DNA of 64,000 nt from Salticus scenicus (Eukaryota; Arthropoda; Arachnida; Araneae; Salticidae). Of the stretch, positions 1 to 11,884 are shown piece by piece. A model generated the notes under the pieces. It made no database searches. It saw nothing but the letters and a program-made list of their open reading frames with translations, and was not told the origin of the DNA. The DNA lies in the NCBI GenBank assembly GCA_963930645.1, contig OZ005662.1, forward strand, positions 1,912,936 through 1,976,935. Direction: 5' to 3'. How positions within the stretch are numbered: position 1 is the stretch's first letter; each line of letters starts with the position of its first letter. The position numbers and the translations under genes are program-made.

Positions 1-2042
1 ACTGTGATTTGCTATTGTTAAAATAATTAATTTTTCAAAATAGTTCCTGTAAATGAAATAACACATATCTTTTGTATAAAATAATAAATCATTATTATAA
101 TTTAGAGAAACAATAATTTTTCTTTACAGTTATCGTAAACAAAACTCTGGAAGAATTTCCCATTGCTAAAGTAGTCATTTAAAGTGTCTTATGATTATTT
201 AAAAACACTTTATTTTTGATATTTAATTATACGTGATATATTTTGTTGTATAACTGATAGTTGAAAGAAAATACCGTATATTAAATATCTTTAATATATG
301 TTTATCTTATTTGTTTGGTATGTGTGTGGAGGGGGAGGATAAGATAAAGCTATTTAATATTTTTTTGTAGTTCAATCCAAAATATTACTTATAAAGGTGA
401 AGCAATCCTTAGAGTGGCTAGCTTTATGGCTCTATAGTAGTCTATATTTTCAAATAAGTCACTTCTCTATATATATGTATATATATTTTAATTTCCTCCT
501 GCTTTTTTATTTATTTTTACTCATATTTCAAGTACTTAATTCTTTAACATTCATTGGTTTCTCTCTCCTCACTTTCAAATAAGTCACTTTCAAAAGAGCA
601 AAAGAAAAGATGAAGTTTCTCTCTCCTCAATTCAACCATGAACTCTGAAAGTCCACACTGAGGCAGCTCTCCTACAGAACTCAGAATGACCACCCTCTAG
701 GGCACCCCTTCTGCAGAGGACAACGTAACTAAAGTCAAAAGCCTGGTGAGTGTCTAAATTGTGCGGTGTGTATTAAAAAGCTGCACGATTGAGGCACTTC
801 TCCCTAGCAATAAATGAGTGGACATCGATCACATCTAAGAAGCATTATATACAGGTAATTTTATATTTTCTTTTTCACTTAAGTTTAAATTGATTTTTTT
901 TTTTTTTTTTTAACTGAAATTAATTTTTACTTGATTTTATGTTGTTGCTTTAAATTACTTCTATTAAATATTAACTGTCGTAAAAATGTTATTTTATTAA
1001 CTTTTTGTCTTTTGTGTGTGAATTTGTTCAATCAGCTAATCAAATAAAACTTAATTGAATACTAAATCATAAAATCATTTCTTTTTAACAAATTGAAGAT
1101 TATAAAATATATTTCTTACTCTAATACAATAAATTTTGTTATGTATTTAATTTCAATGTCTTGTCTTGGCATATAGTAATACAGTTTAACCTTCGTCTTT
1201 TTGATAATCACATCCCTGATCAAAAGATAGTTCTGTTATGACTCGCAAAGCTCAATTGTGATGACTATATTACACAGACACACCAAAGTAAAAGGGAACT
1301 TTTTGTATTCTCTACTACTATTTGAATATAACTGTACTTGTAATTAGATGGTAATAAACTGTATCCAAACAGTAGTGAAAAAAAAAAGACTTTGTGTCAG
1401 TTTCTCAATTTGTGTTAATTTTAATTATAAATTTAAATAACAGTTCAATGTATAAATATTTACATAACATTAAAAATGCCAATGTAAAAAATATTAAGAG
1501 CAAACTGCAGTTTTCGTACCATATAGCATACTGCACTAAATACGTTGGCATTTTTAATGTTATATTTCTGTTTAATATCAAGTCTTATTACATATTCTAA
1601 CAGTTCAATGTGCTAAAAATCTGTTGTTCAAATTTAATAAATAAACTTTGTCAGCAGATACGATAAATTTAAAAAAAAAAAAAAAAAAAAAAATCATCTT
1701 ACAAGGAGACACTCAAAAGGTGTCGTCTTCAAAAAATATTGAAAAAAATGTATGTGATTCTACTTTTCCTAAAACACCAGAAAGGGAAAACATTATCGTC
1801 TGAATTGAATTACAGTGACCACAAAAAATTATCAAAATTAAGCATATTTGGCGATTGATTTTCAGTACTCAGTGAAGAAACAAAACACGGTTCTGTTCGT
1901 ACATGGCAAACTCAGTGCTAGCAAACTGAACTCCTAACAGCGCTAAATCGCCAAATAGGCTTAATTTTGATAATTTTTTTTGTGATCGCTGTAATTCATT
2001 TCAGCCGATATTTTTTTCACTTCCTGGTGTTTTATGAAAAGT
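1..2042. repeat. Segmental duplication, copy 1, block A
   Basis: This block aligns almost base for base with 7911-9952 in the same orientation, with scattered substitutions and small indels. The left limit is unknown because the match already runs at base 1. I see no credible gene in it: short frames such as 397-582 occur in both copies but are AT-rich, low-complexity and lack any family signature. The block ends inside a fold-back element that is whole in the other copy. Confidence 0.9.
1697..2042. mobile_element. Truncated fold-back element (copy 1)
   Basis: The left arm (about 1700-1860) and most of the right arm (about 1947-2042) are inverted copies of each other. The outer ~60 bases of the right arm are missing compared with 9619-10013. 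After base 2042 the sequence is unrelated to copy 2, so truncation or replacement happened here. No coding capacity. Confidence 0.7.
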
Positions 2043-2410
2043 TGTTGCAAGTTGTGAATTTTTCAATGATTTTTACTCTAACTTACATTTTACAGAGAGC
2101 CAAAAATTAATCTTATAGAGAGGAATACAGCTTTCAGATTGTTTTTGTTTTTCATTCATGATCAATTATAACTTGAGAGTCATAATTTGATCTATTGTAG
2201 TTAATAATTTTGAATCCATTAAATGTGGGGTTCGAACTCAGGACTAGCTTGTAAGTCTGGCAGTTCAGAAATTTTTCTAAAACTTACATACTTTATAAGG
2301 AGACCCACGGAAAGGCCTCCACCCAGGCTTAGGGTCCTCTCATAGTCAATTTATGTTAAACAACACAACACCCTCCATTATATATGATATGTGTGTGTGT
2401 GGGGGGGGGG
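2043..2410. other. Copy-1-specific spacer
   Basis: This stretch replaces about 2.5 kb found in copy 2 (9953-12508). It holds a short GT run followed by a 12-G run near 2390-2412 and a B-box-like sequence (GGTTCGAACTC, about 2230) that may be a SINE remnant. No gene seen. Confidence 0.5.
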
Positions 2411-2544
2411 GGTGATCTTTTAAGGATTTTCTTTAATGAAATCTTGTGTACAAATGAGAGTAATTCAGAAAATTGTGAAGTTTAAATTGACATGAACAAC
2501 CAGTATAATATCCAATAATGGTAAAGGGCAGAACTGGATCGTGT

Positions 2545-2790
2545 TGTGTAGGTTGGGACTGATTGACTATGCAAGTGTTCTAGGCCATGTTTATGCAAGT
2601 TTCAGGGAAAACCCTGTAAAACTCCAAACAGCTAAGATGAATGTGACTTAGGATCGAACCCAGCATCTTCTCCCTTATGGCCACATCACATGAGGGATTT
2701 CGCTCAGCTTTTTTACTAAACACAGCATGATAAATTTTTCTGAAAGACAGTCTAAAAAGTTGATGACACACTGACCTCGAATCTTTTAAA
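2545..2790 (-). mobile_element. Degenerate SINE-related sequence (copy 1)
   Basis: On the minus strand there is a B-box-like GGTTCGATCC, followed by a body matching the SINEs at 24276-24500 and 27669-27903: the modules around CCTAGGCC, the tract resembling TTTACGCGAGTTTCGGAGG and AAACTCC occur in the same order. The A-box side diverges. It is shared with copy 2 (12643-12890), so it predates the duplication. Confidence 0.6.
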
Positions 2791-3464
2791 AACCACACAT
2801 TTCACTAACAGCCTTAAAAAAAAAAAAAAAAAAAAACTAATGACTGCTTTTTTTTTTAGTTAAAAATACAAGAAAATTTAATTTTTCTTCCGACAGTGCT
2901 AACGCTTAATATTTAATAATCTAAATTAATGTTTTGAAACAACAAATTAGAGGTGAAATTGATAGTAAATTGAGGTAGAAGAGTGTATGTATGGGAGGGG
3001 GATTTATTTTTTTTCTCCTCACAGGTACAGAGCTTCAGCACATCTAACACACACACACACAGTCAGTTTCTGAATGGTCAAATCATGTACATCTTTAACA
3101 CCTTGAACTGCAATTTATTTTCAATCAGCACTGCTCATGCAGACAATTTGGTTTTCTTAGGTTTAATAGGTGGGATTCATATAGAAACTTACGGTTTTGT
3201 TGCTCAAATAATTTGTTATTATTAAAAATAATATTTTTTCCACACATTTATATGAATGTTTATTGTTATATATACATATAAGAACATAATTAGTGTTACG
3301 AAATTCATGCCGAGCTGGACTCATCATTTAAGTTCAAGGGGTTAAATATGCAATCCATTGAAGACTAGAAGTTGAAAGATTTTACGAATCCAATACTTTC
3401 TTTTATGAATATTGCAGAAAGTAAAAATATGTTTTAAAAGAATATTTCTTATGGACTTTCATAT

Positions 3465-3703
3465 AGAGTTCAAACAACCACGTGACTTTCTTCTTAGCAA
3501 CCGTACTTTGCTGAAGGACAACGATAATTTTTCCATGCCTTTGGAAGCGTAGTAGTAGAATTTTTTTATGCTTTTGCAAATACATTTACAACACTGTGTT
3601 ACAATAAATTTGTAACACTATTCCGCATTGATTAAATGGGTCAGTGAGGTCAACTGTCCCTCAGCAAACATGCTCGTGACGTCATCTGCTCGTGACGTCA
3701 CTC
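3465..3703. other. 239-bp segment present only in duplication copy 1
   Basis: Copy 2 reads straight across this site (near 13590). TAT flanks both ends of the extra segment, as expected for a 3-bp target duplication, but the termini show only a very weak inverted repeat. It contains two full TGACGTCA palindromes near its right end. It could equally be a deletion in copy 2. Confidence 0.5.
3677..3700. promoter_or_regulatory. Two perfect CRE-type palindromes
   Basis: TGACGTCA occurs at 3677-3684 and 3693-3700, each within CTCGTGACGTCA, with starts 16 bp apart. The same 12-mer occurs at 6448-6459. TGACGTCA is the consensus site for CREB/ATF bZIP factors. No gene is recognised nearby, so function is unproven. 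Confidence 0.35.
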
Positions 3704-4530
3704 TATATTTTGATATATTTGTAAAAAAGGCTAGAAAATATTTTTAATTTAGGATGCATAAGGTTTAACTTTGGACTGGAAAAATTACAATTAAAAATAA
3801 AAATATTTTTCAGCTCAATTTTCTATGAATAATTAAGACATTAAAAAAATTCTTTCAAATACATGTTTCATGACAAATTAACTAAAACTTCTGATGAAAT
3901 TACTCGAATGTAAAATTATATATAAAAAAAAATAAGCTAATCGTTATATTAATAATTTAACCAGTCACCATATTTAAAAAGGTATAAATTTTAAAACGTT
4001 CAATTGACTAACAAATTCAGTCCTAAATAATAATAAAAAGATTTAATTCTAGAATTATAAAAATTTCCTGTTAAATTTTAACATTTTGAGGTAAATAATT
4101 GACAAAATTCATAAATTAAATACATAATAAAAATGGAAAACTTATTAATAAAAGTATAATTCGACAACAGAAAGGTATTATTAAGTATGACAAAATCTCG
4201 TAACATGACAGGTGCAAAATGCAATGCTATACAGCAACTACTGTATTCGAATAATATTCATGTTTTAGTTATAAAGTAATAGAATGCATAAGTTATATGG
4301 ATACATTATTAAATAAATCACGTCGTGAATAAATCTTATGAAAATTTGATTACATTAATCATCCCATTTTCCCCCAACAAATTGCCTTCGATGGAACACT
4401 GATTGGCCTGCCGATCGCTTTTTCCTACGAAATATGAATCTGTATGATATTATATCCTTTTATATGGGCTTCGTCGAGCTTAATTTTTAAATGTATTTTT
4501 TATTTCAAACACATTCTGAAACATCTGCAT

Positions 4531-5820
4531 TAGAGATGTAAAAAACCCGGGAATTTTGCTTCAGGGGAATAAACATGGGAATTTTCGGGTTTAAACTGGG
4601 AATTTTGGGAACTTTGGAAACTTTGATGGGAAGAAACTAATATTCAATGTTTAGATTTAATTTCACTTCTTTTAAGTGTACAAACAACTTGTTTCAATAT
4701 CATTTTTATTATTTGCTTAAATAAAAGTGATATAAAAAATTATGTGATTATTTTATAAAAAAAATTGTAAAAAATTAAACATTTACGTTATTGACAATAA
4801 TAAATGATGAACTTTTGTCTGCCTATTTAAATAACTTTAGAACTTTTTTTTCTTTTTTTCTAATAAATACCATAATAAAATATGTTATAAAAAATAATAC
4901 AATGAAATTAAATTATGGTTAGAATAATTTAAAATTATTAAATTTTATTATTATTCATCAAACAAAATTTCACAATACAGTGGAACCTGTAAAAGTGACC
5001 AACTTGGTAAAGTGACCATCTGACTAAAGTGACCATTTTCCAATTTTAAAGAGACTTTATAAAGTGACCACCTGCGTATAGTGACCATTTTAGCCGGTCC
5101 CTAGGGTGGTCACTTTAGACAGGTTCCACTGTAGTTCATGAAATTTTGTTATAATCAGTTAAAGAGCACGGGCAACAAAATCGAACATGAGTTCTTCGGT
5201 TATTAAGAATTAGAGCAATAATTTTTTAATGCATCATATCAATACATAAAATATTCAATAGCTAATAACTACTAATTTGGCTGTTATTTCTTTCTTTCTT
5301 TATTTTTTGTATATTAATATTGTTGAAATTTTAATTGAAATAATATTTTTCATTGTAATAGAATTGATTGTTTTAGTAAATGCAGAATATTTTGAAGTAT
5401 TTTTGTTTTATTTTTGAAATAAAATGTTAAAGATATACAACTGAAACGTGATAAACTCCGACTGCGAAAAAAAAAAAAAAGAAGTATTATATTGAACTCA
5501 GTGTATACAGTCAGAACTAAGATATAAATATACTGCAATAACAGAAAATAAGTCTGTTAATTAATGAAATTTGAAACTTGCACTTTTTAAATTTATAGAC
5601 GTTAAAAGCACTATTTAAAAATTGAAAGACCATAAAAAACATCTAAATGTGAGATAACATTCTGAAATGCCTTAGAACATATCTAATCTCAGAAAAAAAA
5701 AAAAAAAAAAAAAAAAAAGCTAAATTCGTAACTTTTGCAAACTTTCAAAATTCCCTTGTTTTGGAAACTTTCAAAATTCCCTTCCCAAAAAACCGGGTTT
5801 TTTCCCCTCTCACATCTCTA
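4531..5820. mobile_element. Non-autonomous hAT element, 1290 bp
   Basis: The element begins TAGAGATGTAAAAAACCCGG and ends with the imperfect inverse (AACCGGGTT...CATCTCTA). It is flanked by an 8-bp direct repeat ATCTGCAT at 4523-4530 and 5821-5828. Duplication copy 2 carries the same target once and uninterrupted at 14407-14414, which gives a true empty site. The 8-bp duplication and TAGAGATG-type ends are hAT hallmarks. No transposase frame remains; a pogo-like MITE is nested inside. Confidence 0.88.
4978..5131. mobile_element. pogo/Tigger-like MITE, 154 bp
   Basis: Ends CAGTGGAACCTG and CAGGTTCCACTG are inverted repeats, and TA flanks both sides (4976-4977, 5132-5133), as for the Tc1/mariner-pogo group. 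The interior repeats an AAAGTGACCA module about five times. It is nested in the hAT element, so it is younger than that element or travelled with it. Confidence 0.85.
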
Positions 5821-5962
5821 ATCTGCATAAGTAGAACGAAATATAAACGATTTAAATATCTCTAAGAGCAAAACCAGCTATAGTCGTCAATGATGGGAAC
5901 GAGTGCTTTCTGCCAACCACTCCCGAGAGTTGAGATGTTTGTTTACAAATAAGGAACTGCCC

Positions 5963-6177
5963 TATAAAATGACATCCTGAGAATGTACTGTGAAAAAAAT
6001 GTGTTTTTAGGAATATTATGGTTGTTTATTGATCTTATCTTGACCGGATTAGCTTAAGATCAAGATTTCTTAAAATCATCAGGGAAGCGATAAGGACGCC
6101 AAGCGGGAATGCTGTCCTCTTCGGAGGCAAAAAAATGGCGGTGATAAGCCGGCCTATTGTTTTCTTTAGGGGCTCTA
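5963..6177 (-). mobile_element. Fragment of hAT MITE (family of 10382-10938)
   Basis: This is an inverted partial copy of the MITE at 10382-10938, keeping the terminus TAGAGCCCC (read on the minus strand from 6177) and about 200 bp of body. The inner break coincides with the right edge of duplication block B at 5966. A frame of 87 codons across it is not a gene. Confidence 0.75.
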
Positions 6178-7910
6178 GGATTCCGTGGTCACAGATTTCA
6201 GGTGACAACTGTCGACGGGAATATGCTAGGGCCCTTTGTTGGGAGTTAATTGCATTTGTTCGAAAACTGCTTTTTTCCCCATTCAGTCCACACTTCAATC
6301 ACTCTGTCACATACACAGAAACACTTCTTTTATTTATACAGTAAATTGCAACTATACACATTTATAAATATTTGCTACCAATTTTACCTCTACTTTTTTT
6401 CAGTTGCAATTATTGCCAATTTTACCGAACACCCAATAGAGCATTTCCTCGTGACGTCAATAATTAAAGGGCACCCTGGTGGATGGCAAAAGAGCTCGAC
6501 TTTCCCGTGCCCACCATTGTTTTCAATTGACGATCCTAGTTTTATCATATGCTATTATTTTCGCTATATTTGTGTTTTTTTTTTAAATCATTCTCCTTAT
6601 TTAAAAAAATTAATAATATTTCTTCTTTATGTTTTCCTATCAATTCATTTTTTATAGTAAATATGGTGACAAATTGCTGTACAAACGAACATGCTAGACA
6701 CAGACGTTGAAATAATTTCAAAGCATGCAACGATAAAAAATATATGGATCAACGCCATTAGAGAGAAAAATTACACTGTTGTACCTTAAAAGTGTGGATA
6801 ACATCTTTAGATTGGTAAGAATTTTTTACTTACGTACTACATTTTTGCATCTATTTTTAATTTCTTGTGTGACTCGTTGACTATATCACGCAAGGCTTAA
6901 TAATCATTTGTTGTGTTGTGTTTATTTCATATGAAGTTTTATTTAAGTTGATTTCGTTATTTAAAATAAAAGTTGAGTAATATAGTATTTAAAAATAGAG
7001 CAGTGTTAAAAATTTCAGCAGTTCTTATAGTTTACATAATTATTAATTTTTATTTTTAATGGTGTACGTACATATGTTTGACAAAAACTTGGTTTGGTTT
7101 CTCTATCTCTGCATAATTTTTATACTGTTCTGGGTTTTAAAAAAAACCATATTAACCATGCTTATGTGTTAATTTATTGTTGCTTAATGTACTCGAAATT
7201 TTGAACTTTATTTAAGTTATAATTAAAGAAAAACATATTTATGTCTTTTTATTAAAAATGAAAATGGGGAAATATCCAAATTTAGCAGATAACTCTTAAT
7301 GAACGTTATATGAAAACAGCGAAATGGAAATAAAAATATGAAATGAAAGTAATAAACAGATTAAATAATGAAATATAAAATCGATGACACTGCTGAAATT
7401 TGTGACACTTTTTAAAAATTGATTGCTTATAAACTAATGCAGAAGAGAATTAAAAGTTACATTAAAATTTAAGTAAATATATTAGCACCATCAGTGTATG
7501 TTACCATAGAAAAGTAAAATTAATCAATTTAATTTTCTTTCACTAAAATAAGTACTGATTAATTTGCATTTGTAAAACTTATAAAAAGCATTTTGATATT
7601 GTGTTTCATGTGAGAAAAATATGTTGCATAAATATTTAAGTAAAAATAATCACTATTTGGTTCAGTTGTAATTTTTATCTTTTTATTTCCACTCTGCCAT
7701 AGATAAACTAAAACATTAACTAAAGTTTCCTTTGTTAAAATATTTATATAGATTCATTTAAAATAAATCTTGTAAAAATATTTATAAATTATCTTTCATG
7801 TGGTTATACTAAATTACTTAAAAAAATAAATAAATAAATAAATAAGTTATTTTAGTGCAGTTAGATTTTTTTTTTTTTAACTCTCATTTACCATAGATAA
7901 ACTAAACATT
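6178..7910. other. Spacer between duplication copies, nothing recognised
   Basis: AT-rich sequence with no convincing coding region. It includes a CRE-type TGACGTCA at 6452-6459 and a short direct repeat of CCATAGATAAACTAAA (about 7697 and 7892), the second lying right before copy 2 begins. Confidence 0.5.
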
Positions 7911-9952
7911 ACTGTGATTTGCTATTGCTAAAATAATTAATTTTTCAAAATAGTTCTTGTAAATGAAATGACACATATCTTTTGTATAAAATAATAAATC
8001 ATTATTATAATTTAGAGAAACTATAAATTTTCTTTATTGTTATCGTAAACAAAACTATGGAAGAATTTCCCATTGCTAAAATAGTCATTTAAAGCGTCTT
8101 ATGATAATTTAAAAACACTTTATTTTTGATATTTAATTATTATACGTGATATATTTTCTTGTATAACTGATAGTTGAAAGAAAATACTGTATAATAAATA
8201 TCTTTAATACATGTTTATCTTATTTTTTTTGGTATGTGTGTGGAGGGGGAGGATAAGATAAAGCTATTTAATATTTTTTTGTAGTTCAATCCAAAATATT
8301 ACTTATAAAGGTGAAGCAATCCTTAGAGTGGCTAGCTTTATGGCTCTATAGTAGTCTATATTTTCAAATAAGTCACTTTTCTATATATATGTATACATAT
8401 TTTAATTACCTCCTGCTTTTTTATTTATTTTTACTCATATTTCAAGTACTTAATTCTTTAACATTCATTGGTTTCTCTCTCCTCACTTTCAAATAAGTCA
8501 CTTTCAAAAGAGCGAAAGAAAAGTTGAAGTTTCTCTCTCCTCAATCCAACCATGAACTCTGAAAGTCCACACTGAGGCAGCCCTCCTACAGAAATATGAA
8601 TGACCAACCCTCTAAGGCACCCCTTCTGCAGAGGTCAACGACCATGGGTCACTGTAACTAAAGTCAAAAGCCTGGTGAGTGTCTAAATTGTGCGGTGTAT
8701 ATTAAAAAGCTGCACGATTGAGGCACTTCTCCCTGGCAATAATTTAGTGGACATCGATCACATCTAAGAAACGTTATATACAGGTAATTTTATATTTTCT
8801 TTTTCACTTAAGTTTAAATTGATTTTTTTTTTTTTTTTTTTTTTTTTTTACTGAAATGAATTTTTATTTGATTTTATGTTGTTGCTTTAAATTACTTCTA
8901 TTGAATATTAATTGTCGTAAAAATGTTATTTTATTAACTTTTTGTCATTTGTGTGTGAATTTGTTCAATCAGCTAATCAGATAAAACTTAATTGAATACT
9001 AAATCCATAAAATCATTTCTTTTTTACAAATTGAAGATTATAAAATATATTTCTTACTCTAATACAGTAAATTTTGTTATGCATTTAATTTCAATGTCTT
9101 GTCTTGGCATATAGTAATACAGTTTAATCTTCGTCTTTTTGATCACATCCCTGATCAAAAGATAGTTTTATTATGACTCGCAGAGCTCAATTGTGATGAC
9201 TATATTCCAGAGACACACGAAAGTAAAAGAGAACTTTTTGTTTTCTCTTACTACTATTTGAATATAACTGTACTTGTAATTAGATGGTAATAAACTGTAT
9301 CCAAACAGTAGTGGAAAAAAAAGGACTGTGTCAGTTTCTCAATTTATGTTAATTTTAATTAGAAATTTAAATAACAGTTCAATGTATAAATATTTACACA
9401 ACATAAAAATGCCAATGTAAAAAATATTAAGAGCAAACTGCAGTTTTCGTACCATATAACATACTGCACTAAATACGTTGGCATTTTCAATGTTATATTT
9501 CTGTTTAATATCAAGTCTTATTACATATTTTAACTGTTCAATGTGCTAAAAATCTGTTGTTCAAATTTAATAAATAAACTTTGGCAGACGATTCGAAAAA
9601 GTGAAAAAAAAAATCATCTTACAAGGAAACATTCAAAAGGTGTCGTCTTCAAAAAATATTGAAAAAAATGTATGTGATTCTACTTTTCCTAAAACACCAG
9701 AAAGGGAAAACATTATCAGCTGAAATGAATTCACAAAAAATTATCAAAATTAAGTATATTTGGCGATTGATTTTGAATACTCAGCGAATAAACAAAACAC
9801 GGTTCTGTTCGTACATGGCAATCTCGGTGCTAGCAAACTGAACGCCTAACAGCACTAAATTGCCAAATAGGCTTAATTTTGATAATTTTTTGTGGTCGCT
9901 GTAATTCATTTCAGCCGATATTTTTTTCACTTCCTGGTGTTTTATGAAAAGT
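7911..9952. repeat. Segmental duplication, copy 2, block A
   Basis: Direct copy of 1-2042 (offset about 7910). Homopolymer lengths and scattered bases differ, so the duplication is not brand new. No gene is supported. Confidence 0.9.
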
Positions 9953-10013
9953 AGAATCACATATTTTTTTCAATATTTTTTGAAGACGACACTTTTTGAA
10001 TGTTTCCTTGTTA
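9619..10013. mobile_element. Fold-back (long inverted repeat) element, complete
   Basis: Arms of roughly 150 bp (9619-9770 and 9861-10013) are imperfect inverted copies around a ~90-bp centre; the ends read TTACAAGGAAAC and its inverse CTAACAAGGAAAC. No coding capacity. The transcript would fold into one long hairpin. The superfamily cannot be set because no clear target duplication was seen. Confidence 0.75.
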
Positions 10014-10035
10014 GGTAAACATAATAGCCTTAACC

Positions 10036-10107
10036 CTTCATCAGGCAAAAAAAGTTATGCAAGAGGTCATGAAAATGCCACTTATGTCTCCTTTTTTGCC
10101 TGATGAA
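10036..10107. repeat. Inverted repeat with CTGATGA motifs
   Basis: TTCATCAGGCAAAAAA near 10038 is matched by TTTTTTGCCTGATGAA near 10094, giving 16-bp perfect arms. It abuts the fold-back element. The CTGATGA core is shared with the hammerhead-like motifs at 20.7, 22.6, 61.2 and 61.6 kb, but a clear stem II and GAAA are missing here. Confidence 0.55.
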
Positions 10108-10381
10108 ATGTTGTACTATTATTTTTATCTAAAGCAGTTGGAGTATTTTTTATTTCATAATTTGTGTTTCATTACAAAGTTTTTCATTTATGAAAAAATT
10201 AACACACTTCAAAAGACAATCCTTTAAAATTTTATACTTTACAAGTGCTGCACCAAGAACTCAGTATGTGCTCGGTGTCGGTGAATACTGAGTAGGTATA
10301 AAAATTTCATTTTTAAGCCTTCTGGAAGACAGATCTTTATTAATAAATCAAACTATTAAGCAAAAAGCTTCTAGGTAAAAC

Positions 10382-10938
10382 TAGAGCCCCTAAATAAAAT
10401 AATAGGCCGGCGCATCACCCCCATTTTTTGCCTCAGAAGAGGACAGAATTTCCGCTTGGCGTCCTTATCGCTTCCCTAATGATTTTAAGAAATCATGACC
10501 TGAAGCGAATCCCGTCAAGATAAGAGCAATGAGCAAAAATAATATTCCTAACAGCACATTTTTTTCACAATACATTCTCAGGATATCATGTTATTCTGAG
10601 GATATCGTATGGATGTACTGGGGTAAGATGTGTTGTGAGGGCGGTTTCTGTTTCTTTTACAAAATGTCGCCAAAACTGAAATACACAGTAATAGAAGGTC
10701 TCTGAACACTTTATATTCACTTCTTGAATGATTATAGCAGTCTATCGCTAAACAAACTTCCATATCATAGTTTACTTAGCTAAAATTATGAAATATAATA
10801 AAACATGTTACTTTAAAGTAACGTAAGACGATAAAAAGATGTTTATCATTTGTTTATCAGAGAAACGCGCTGGGTACACGTGGCAACCCTAAGGCAACAA
10901 AATGCCTGATGCGCCAGCTCGTGTATATAGGAGCCTTA
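10382..10938. mobile_element. hAT MITE, 557 bp
   Basis: Termini TAGAGCCCCTA and the inverse of TAAGGCTCCTA are imperfect inverted repeats that extend inward to a shared GGCGCATCA block. An exact 8-bp duplication GGTAAAAC flanks it (10374-10381, 10939-10946). No transposase; a short frame at 10578-10763 is not credible. An inverted fragment of the same family lies at 5963-6177. Confidence 0.88.
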
Positions 10939-10946
10939 GGTAAAAC

Positions 10947-11599
10947 CACTCCAAAAAAAATTTCTGGACGGTGATTTTATTTTGATAAATTGCAGGATGC
11001 GTTATATTAGATTCTATTTCGTTATACAAAGTAAACAGTTCACTGATCTCTACAAAAATTTGTACATTTATTAACCAGACAAAAATCTACCTAGCGCTGC
11101 AACTTTTAAATCAATAGGATAATTAGTTTGCAAGATATTAAATAAAACCCCATTTTCACTTCAAAATTAAAAAAGAAAAAAAAAAACTTCCTTACACATG
11201 AACATTAAATTTAAACCTGTTCACACAAAAATATCTGATAAAACTAATGTCATAATAGCTTTAAAATTTTATTTAACTTATTTATTTTTAAAATATTCAT
11301 TTAAATTAATCGAATTGTCTTATAGGTTTTCCCCTTGATTTTACATCCACAAACTAAAGTAGGCACAATTTTATTAAACAATCCCCTTGGCGACTTTTAT
11401 TATCTTTTGCCAGTTTGGTGATGAATTAAAATGGCTATTGCAATTGAATAATAAAAAAAAAACTTTTCAAAAATCGCCCGAGCAACTTAGGAGCCAGTTT
11501 TCAAATTTCGTTAAGTGGTCCTATACTAAAAGCTGTTCCTTAATGTCAATGCATTTTTAGTCTATTCAATTCCTATTATTAGTTCACACTTTCCCTATA
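10947..11599. other. AT-rich sequence, nothing recognised
   Basis: No reading frame, element end or RNA motif could be supported here. This sequence is absent from duplication copy 1. Confidence 0.5.
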
Positions 11600-11880
11600 T
11601 CTTGTACAAATCTTGCAATCGATTTTTAACTAACTTCCCGACTAGCTAGAAATTTGAAACTTTCAGGATTGCTCAGAACACGGTGACAACACAATACTTC
11701 GAAGTCCTATTTTCGAATTTTTGATTAGTTTTCTTACAATTAATTAAAATATGAAGATAATAACATCCTAATAGCGTTTCAATAACCATTAAAATATCAG
11801 CTATAATTTAGTTGTTGCCAAAAAAAAAAAAAAAATTACGAGTTAATTTTTTTTCGACATACAAATAAATACATTTAATT
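11600..11880. repeat. Dispersed repeat (second copy at 30412)
   Basis: Matches 30412-30670 in the same orientation over about 270 bp, including the stretch CTCAGAACAC.GTGACAACACAATACTTC. The match resumes after 12237 (with 30670-30840), so the intervening 11885-12237 is an insertion into this repeat. Confidence 0.75.
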
Positions 11881-11884
11881 TAGA

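Larger units (their letters stand above)
2411..5966. repeat. Segmental duplication, copy 1, block B
   Basis: Direct match to 12509-14552. Copy 1 is longer because it carries a 239-bp segment at 3465-3703 and a hAT element at 4531-5820 that copy 2 lacks. Both copies share long A runs, an ACAC tract and the same AT-rich noncoding sequence. The match stops at 5966, where copy 1 joins a hAT MITE fragment and copy 2 joins decayed zinc-finger sequence. Confidence 0.9.

Noticed and set aside
397..582. 61-codon frame, repeated at 8311-8496
   Set aside because: Its presence in both copies follows from the segmental duplication, not from selection. The sequence is low-complexity and hydrophobic without a family signature, and upstream signals are absent.
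6250..6657. 135-codon plus frame
   Set aside because: AT-driven, rich in Phe/Ile/Leu/Tyr, overlaps other spurious frames, and shows no domain or splice context.
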